64,000 bases of DNA from positions 186,001-250,000 of the forward strand of contig NZ_AULV01000014.1 of NCBI RefSeq assembly GCF_000422465.1. The letters are read 5' to 3'. The notes below the pieces were generated by a model. The model had not been told where the DNA came from. It was given only the letters and a program-made list of their open reading frames with translations, and searched no databases. The translations under genes and the position numbers were made by a program. Origin of the DNA: Paenibacillus harenae DSM 16969 (GTDB lineage: Bacteria > Bacillota > Bacilli > Paenibacillales > Paenibacillaceae). This document shows positions 60,871 through 64,000 of this stretch, piece by piece (the first letter of the stretch is position 1; every line of letters starts with the position of its first letter).

Positions 60871-61353
60871 TCACTTTGCTTCTTTAATCGCCTTCCGCTC
60901 TTCCGGTGTTAACGGGTAAGCGGACTCGCCTTTAGCAACCGGCTTCGCATACACATAGGAATTCTCCCGGCTATGAATGCTCGTTATGACTGCCCCATCG
61001 CTTTCATCATTCACAATCGCAAGGGAGAAGCTCAGATCGCTGCCCTGATCTGCAAAGGCATTGTAGCGATGGATGCCGAGCCTCCCTTTCTTCTTGGGCA
61101 GTGTCTGCTGTACGTCTTTGAGCTGTAATTGCAGCTGTTCTGTCGCTTCCTTCTGTACGGAAATGCTCTCCTTCATCTGAAGGATTACCTCTTCAAAGTT
61201 GGTTACGCCTGTATTGCCCATAACCGATGTATACTGCATTCTTAGCTTCTTCAGCCGTCTGCCGACGACTGCAATCCAAATGAATAGAATAATGACAAGC
61301 AGCGCTAATCCCACCGTGACTGCATTCATCGGATTTGTTGTCCACTCATCCAT
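60871..61353 (-). CDS. DUF4446 membrane-anchored protein
   Basis: A 160-residue protein with one N-terminal transmembrane helix (VGLALLVIILFIWIAVVGRR, residues 14-33), a coiled coil (EEVILQMKESISVQKEATEQ, LQLQLKDVQQTL) and a C-terminal beta-rich domain with IHRYNAFADQGSDLSFSLAI, the DUF4446 signature. Function unknown; conserved close to the parAB region of Firmicutes. It lies 27 bases after the cysteine desulfurase gene. Confidence 0.9.
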   Translation of the reverse strand: MDEWTTNPMNAVTVGLALLVIILFIWIAVVGRRLKKLRMQYTSVMGNTGVTNFEEVILQMKESISVQKEATEQLQLQLKDVQQTLPKKKGRLGIHRYNAFADQGSDLSFSLAIVNDESDGAVITSIHSRENSYVYAKPVAKGESAYPLTPEERKAIKEAK

Positions 61354-61380
61354 CTTTGTTATTCCGCCCCCATTTAATCG

Positions 61381-62559
61381 CTATGCCCGGTATTGCAATG
61401 CTATTTCCTTAATCGCCTCTGCCAAAGCATCCACTTCCGCTTCAGTCGTATAAATTCCAACGCTTGCCCGTACAGCGCCTGTCGCTGATGTCCCGGCACA
61501 AGCATGCGCCAGCGGCGTACAGTGAAAACCTGCCCTTACCGCGATGTTATAATGCTGATCCAGGATAAAGGAAAGCTCCGACGGGTCAATTCCCTCCACG
61601 TGAAAAGCAACAATACCCGTCCGCTGTTCCCCCGGTTCCGGCCCCAGCAGTCTAATCCCTTCTACCGGCAGCAGGCCTTCCATTAATCTTTGCGTCAAAG
61701 CCCATTCCTTAGTATGGATGTTCTGAATTCCCTCATTCAACACATGCTGGACGCCCATTCTGAGACCGGCAAGCCCGGGTGTGTTCTGTGTGCCCGCCTC
61801 ATAGCGGTCCGGCCTCACGTGAGGCTGCTCAAGCGCCTCGGATTGGCTTCCTGTTCCGCCATGCAGCAATGGCTCCAGCTCAAGCTCAGGATCGATGTAC
61901 AGCCCTCCTGTGCCCTGCGGACCAAGCAATCCCTTATGCCCCGGAAAAGCAAGCATATGAATCCCCATGCCCTTCACGTCGATCGGCAGTACACCTGCAC
62001 TCTGCGCGGCATCAACCAGCAGCTTTATGCCATGTTTACTCGCGATGTCCGCGATATCCGCTATCGGCAGAATCGTTCCTAACAGGTTCGAGCTGTGATT
62101 CACGATTAATAATGTGGTTTGGGGACGAATTGAAGCTTTGACGTCTTCCAGTTTAATATTTCCGCGTTCATCCGCTTCTATATAGGTTACTTGAATGCCA
62201 ATCTTTTGCTCCAAATAATAAAGCGGCCTCCTTACGGAATTATGTTCAACTGATGTTGCAATAACATGATCGCCAGGTTTTAACCAACCCTTGATCGCCA
62301 TATTTAATGCCATCGTCGTATTGGATGCAAAGGCAATATCATTTGGATTTTTTATATTGAAGAGCCTGCTTAGCTGTTTTCTCGTATCAAAAAGCACTCT
62401 GCTCGCGCGTACGGCCATCGCATGGCTTCCGCGTCCAGGATTTGCCGCATCATTTATCATAGCTTGAATAACGGCTTCCATTACGGCCGGCGGCTTTGGC
62501 CACGAGGTTGCCGCATGGTCCAAATAAATTACCGATTGTCCCTGATTTTGATCAGCCAT
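61381..62559 (-). CDS. Cysteine desulfurase-family aminotransferase (class V)
   Basis: Start at ATG 62559 (GGAGGGATAA upstream); 392 residues. YLDHAATSWPKPPAVMEAV opens the PLP fold; GHKGLLGPQGTGGLYI holds the PLP Lys (the Lys in PGHKG) and AGFHCTPLAHACAGTSA carries the catalytic Cys loop near residue 360. This is the subfamily of desulfurases found in many Firmicutes near the origin. It takes sulfur from cysteine for Fe-S or thio-compounds; selenocysteine lyase activity cannot be excluded. Confidence 0.93.
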   Translation of the reverse strand: MADQNQGQSVIYLDHAATSWPKPPAVMEAVIQAMINDAANPGRGSHAMAVRASRVLFDTRKQLSRLFNIKNPNDIAFASNTTMALNMAIKGWLKPGDHVIATSVEHNSVRRPLYYLEQKIGIQVTYIEADERGNIKLEDVKASIRPQTTLLIVNHSSNLLGTILPIADIADIASKHGIKLLVDAAQSAGVLPIDVKGMGIHMLAFPGHKGLLGPQGTGGLYIDPELELEPLLHGGTGSQSEALEQPHVRPDRYEAGTQNTPGLAGLRMGVQHVLNEGIQNIHTKEWALTQRLMEGLLPVEGIRLLGPEPGEQRTGIVAFHVEGIDPSELSFILDQHYNIAVRAGFHCTPLAHACAGTSATGAVRASVGIYTTEAEVDALAEAIKEIALQYRA

Positions 62560-62694
62560 GTCATTTATCCCTCCGCTCTTACATTCCTTGCACAATCAGA
62601 AACGTTATTCGCATCCTCGTCTAGGAACGCAGCCATTTCGCGTCGAACGATGAGCAAATATGATGTGAGAACTTATCAAAGCCCTCTATTTTAA

Positions 62695-62763
62695 CCTAAC
62701 AATGGCATACCTTAGTTTAATCCTTCACATGAAAGATTACAACTTTGGTATGCCATTGTTAGG
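62695..62763. repeat. 69-bp long inverted repeat between parB and the desulfurase gene
   Basis: CCTAACAATGGCATACC (62695-62711) and GGTATGCCATTGTTAGG (62747-62763) are perfect 17-bp inverted copies. The 35-base loop holds a second dyad, ATCCTTCA and TGAAAGAT, around CA. There is no T run, so it is not a standard terminator for parB, which ends 17 bases to the right. Confidence 0.9.
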
Positions 62764-62779
62764 ATATCGATTACGTGTA

Positions 62780-63631
62780 TTATGCCATGTATTGGAGCAG
62801 TTCTAACAACCGTTCCAAGTCTTGTTTGCTGTAGTACTGAAGTTCTATTTTACCTTTATCCTTTTGCTGTTTTATTTTTACAGTTGTCTTGAAGCGCTCA
62901 CGCAATGATTCTTCCAGATGATCGATATATGGATCTCTCTTCTTTTGCTTTAGCTTCGTTTTTTCTTCCGGCTGCTTGGAATCCAGCTTCTGAATCGCTT
63001 CTTCCAGGTCGCGAACGCTCCACTCCATCGATACCGTAAGATCAGCGAGTTCCTTCTGCATCTTCTCATCTTTTATGCCTACCAATGCTCTCGCATGTCC
63101 CATTGAAATTGTTCCACGTGAAACATTGTCCTTGATCTCCGTCGGCAGCGAAAGCAATCTTACGAAGTTGGCTATATGCGAGCGGGATTTGCCAACCTTC
63201 ATTGAGAGTTCTTCCTGCGTCAGCTTAAATCTGTCGATCAATGCTTGGTAAGCGATAGCCACTTCGATTGCATTTAAATCTTCACGCTGCAAGTTCTCAA
63301 TTAAGGCGATCTCCATAACCTGCTGATCGGTAAATGATCTTACAACCGCAGGAATTGTCGCATTGCCGCAATATTGAGACGCCCGAAACCTTCTTTCCCC
63401 TGCTATAATTTCATAGCCTTTTAATACGGTCCGAACAATAATCGGTTGAATAACTCCGTGCTGCTTAATCGATTCCGCAAGTTCTTTTATGGAGTCCTCA
63501 TCGAAAGTTTTTCTTGGCTGATACGGATTTGGTCTTAGTTGCGATAAAGATATCTCAACTACCTTATCATCGTCATTCACAGAAAGCGATGGAATAAGCG
63601 CATCCAGCCCTCTACCTAGCCGCTTGCTCAT
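62780..63631 (-). CDS. parB: Chromosome-partitioning protein ParB (Spo0J)
   Basis: A 283-residue CTPase clamp. The start [17 protein letters not shown] is typical, [16 protein letters not shown] and [10 protein letters not shown] are the N-terminal ParB/Srx CTP-binding motifs (the second near residue 80), and [19 protein letters not shown] is the parS-binding helix-turn-helix. It loads at parS and slides as a clamp to organise the origin region with SMC. The gene overlaps the parA end by 20 bases. It contains a parS site in its own coding DNA. Confidence 0.97.
   Translation of the reverse strand: MSKRLGRGLDALIPSLSVNDDDKVVEISLSQLRPNPYQPRKTFDEDSIKELAESIKQHGVIQPIIVRTVLKGYEIIAGERRFRASQYCGNATIPAVVRSFTDQQVMEIALIENLQREDLNAIEVAIAYQALIDRFKLTQEELSMKVGKSRSHIANFVRLLSLPTEIKDNVSRGTISMGHARALVGIKDEKMQKELADLTVSMEWSVRDLEEAIQKLDSKQPEEKTKLKQKKRDPYIDHLEESLRERFKTTVKIKQQKDKGKIELQYYSKQDLERLLELLQYMA
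63110..63125. promoter_or_regulatory. parS site inside parB
   Basis: TGTTCCACGTGAAACA agrees with the Bacillales parS consensus TGTTTCACGTGAAACA at 15 of 16 bases. It codes for part of NVSRGT in ParB. The parS sites of other Bacillales include one within spo0J at the same place. Confidence 0.92.
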
Positions 63632-64000
63632 ACATGATCACTTCCTTTGCGAGTTCAAGATAAACTTCTGCACCCTTAGATCGTGGATCGTATGTGATAA
63701 TTGCCTGTCCGTGTGATGGCGCTTCACTCAAACGAACGTTGCGCGGAATAATCGTTTGATAAACCTTCTGCTGAAAATACTTTTTAACCTCTTCGATCAC
63801 TTGAATGCCCAGATTCGTTCTCGCATCAAGCATCGTCAGTAATACGCCTTCTATTTGCAGCGATGTATTTAAATGCTTCTGAACAAGTCTAACCGTATTT
63901 AACAGCTGACTCAACCCTTCAAGCGCGTAATATTCGCATTGTATTGGAATAAGAACGGAATCTGCTGCCGTTAATGAGTTGATAGTCAAAATTCCCAATG
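63612..64000 (-). CDS. soj: ParA/Soj partitioning ATPase, 5' end outside window
   Basis: The last 129 codons of a ParA-type ATPase: [20 protein letters not shown] is the conserved switch/dimer segment, followed by [15 protein letters not shown] and [20 protein letters not shown]. The Walker A motif lies beyond the window edge. Soj is regulated by ParB and controls DnaA and segregation. It overlaps parB by 20 bases. Confidence 0.96.
   Translation of the reverse strand, partial: LGILTINSLTAADSVLIPIQCEYYALEGLSQLLNTVRLVQKHLNTSLQIEGVLLTMLDARTNLGIQVIEEVKKYFQQKVYQTIIPRNVRLSEAPSHGQAIITYDPRSKGAEVYLELAKEVIMYEQAAR

Overview
The window reads as a low-to-mid GC Gram-positive chromosome of the Paenibacillaceae type (Paenibacillus, Cohnella or a relative), taken beside the replication origin. 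The right two thirds carry the conserved origin-flanking set in the order expected for Bacillales: soj(parA)-parB with an internal parS, a cysteine desulfurase, DUF4446, yyaC, DUF3343, mscS, DUF951, tRNA-Ser(CGA), rpsF-ssb-rpsR, a complete Mrp antiporter operon, yybS-gdpP-rplI-dnaB, purA, an M23 peptidase, the walRKHIJ cell-wall operon, a membrane-anchored HtrA protease, a CxxC mini-protein and rlmH. The genus assignment is inference from gene content and order; no 16S gene is present.

The left third (1 to about 22.4 kb) is accessory DNA lying directly downstream of the rlmH stop codon. It holds small self-regulated modules: MarR plus hydrolase, MazEF, WYL regulator plus GyrI-like protein, TetR, a NarL-type two-component system plus a membrane beta-lactamase homologue, Rrf2 plus a truncated drug exporter, LysR plus an Old Yellow Enzyme, DinB, a TetR-controlled MFS/aldo-keto reductase/luciferase-like operon, and TetR plus a ketopantoate reductase homologue. 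Several genes are broken.

The most interesting signal is a repeat. The last 18 bases of rlmH (coding Glu-Pro-Tyr-His-Lys-stop) recur five more times in this region, always in the same orientation and always between genes. Most copies sit inside a roughly 50-bp imperfect inverted repeat. This is the layout left when staphylococcal SCC elements integrate one after another at the 3' end of rlmH (orfX). The region can therefore be read as an SCC-like or integron-like cassette array of five cassettes of about 0.8 to 8.2 kb. No recombinase gene is visible; the array appears to run off the left edge of the window.

Other layout: 42.0-43.1 kb holds two small membrane-protein genes; 43.1-48.9 kb the Mrp Na+/H+ antiporter operon with mrpA and mrpB fused; 49.8-55.2 kb two divergently organised TetR-controlled ABC exporter loci; 55.2-55.9 kb an MFS remnant and a small gene with a likely CcpA site. 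Most core genes are on the minus strand, reading away from soj/parB at the right edge. Operators, promoters and terminators are listed where the bases support them.
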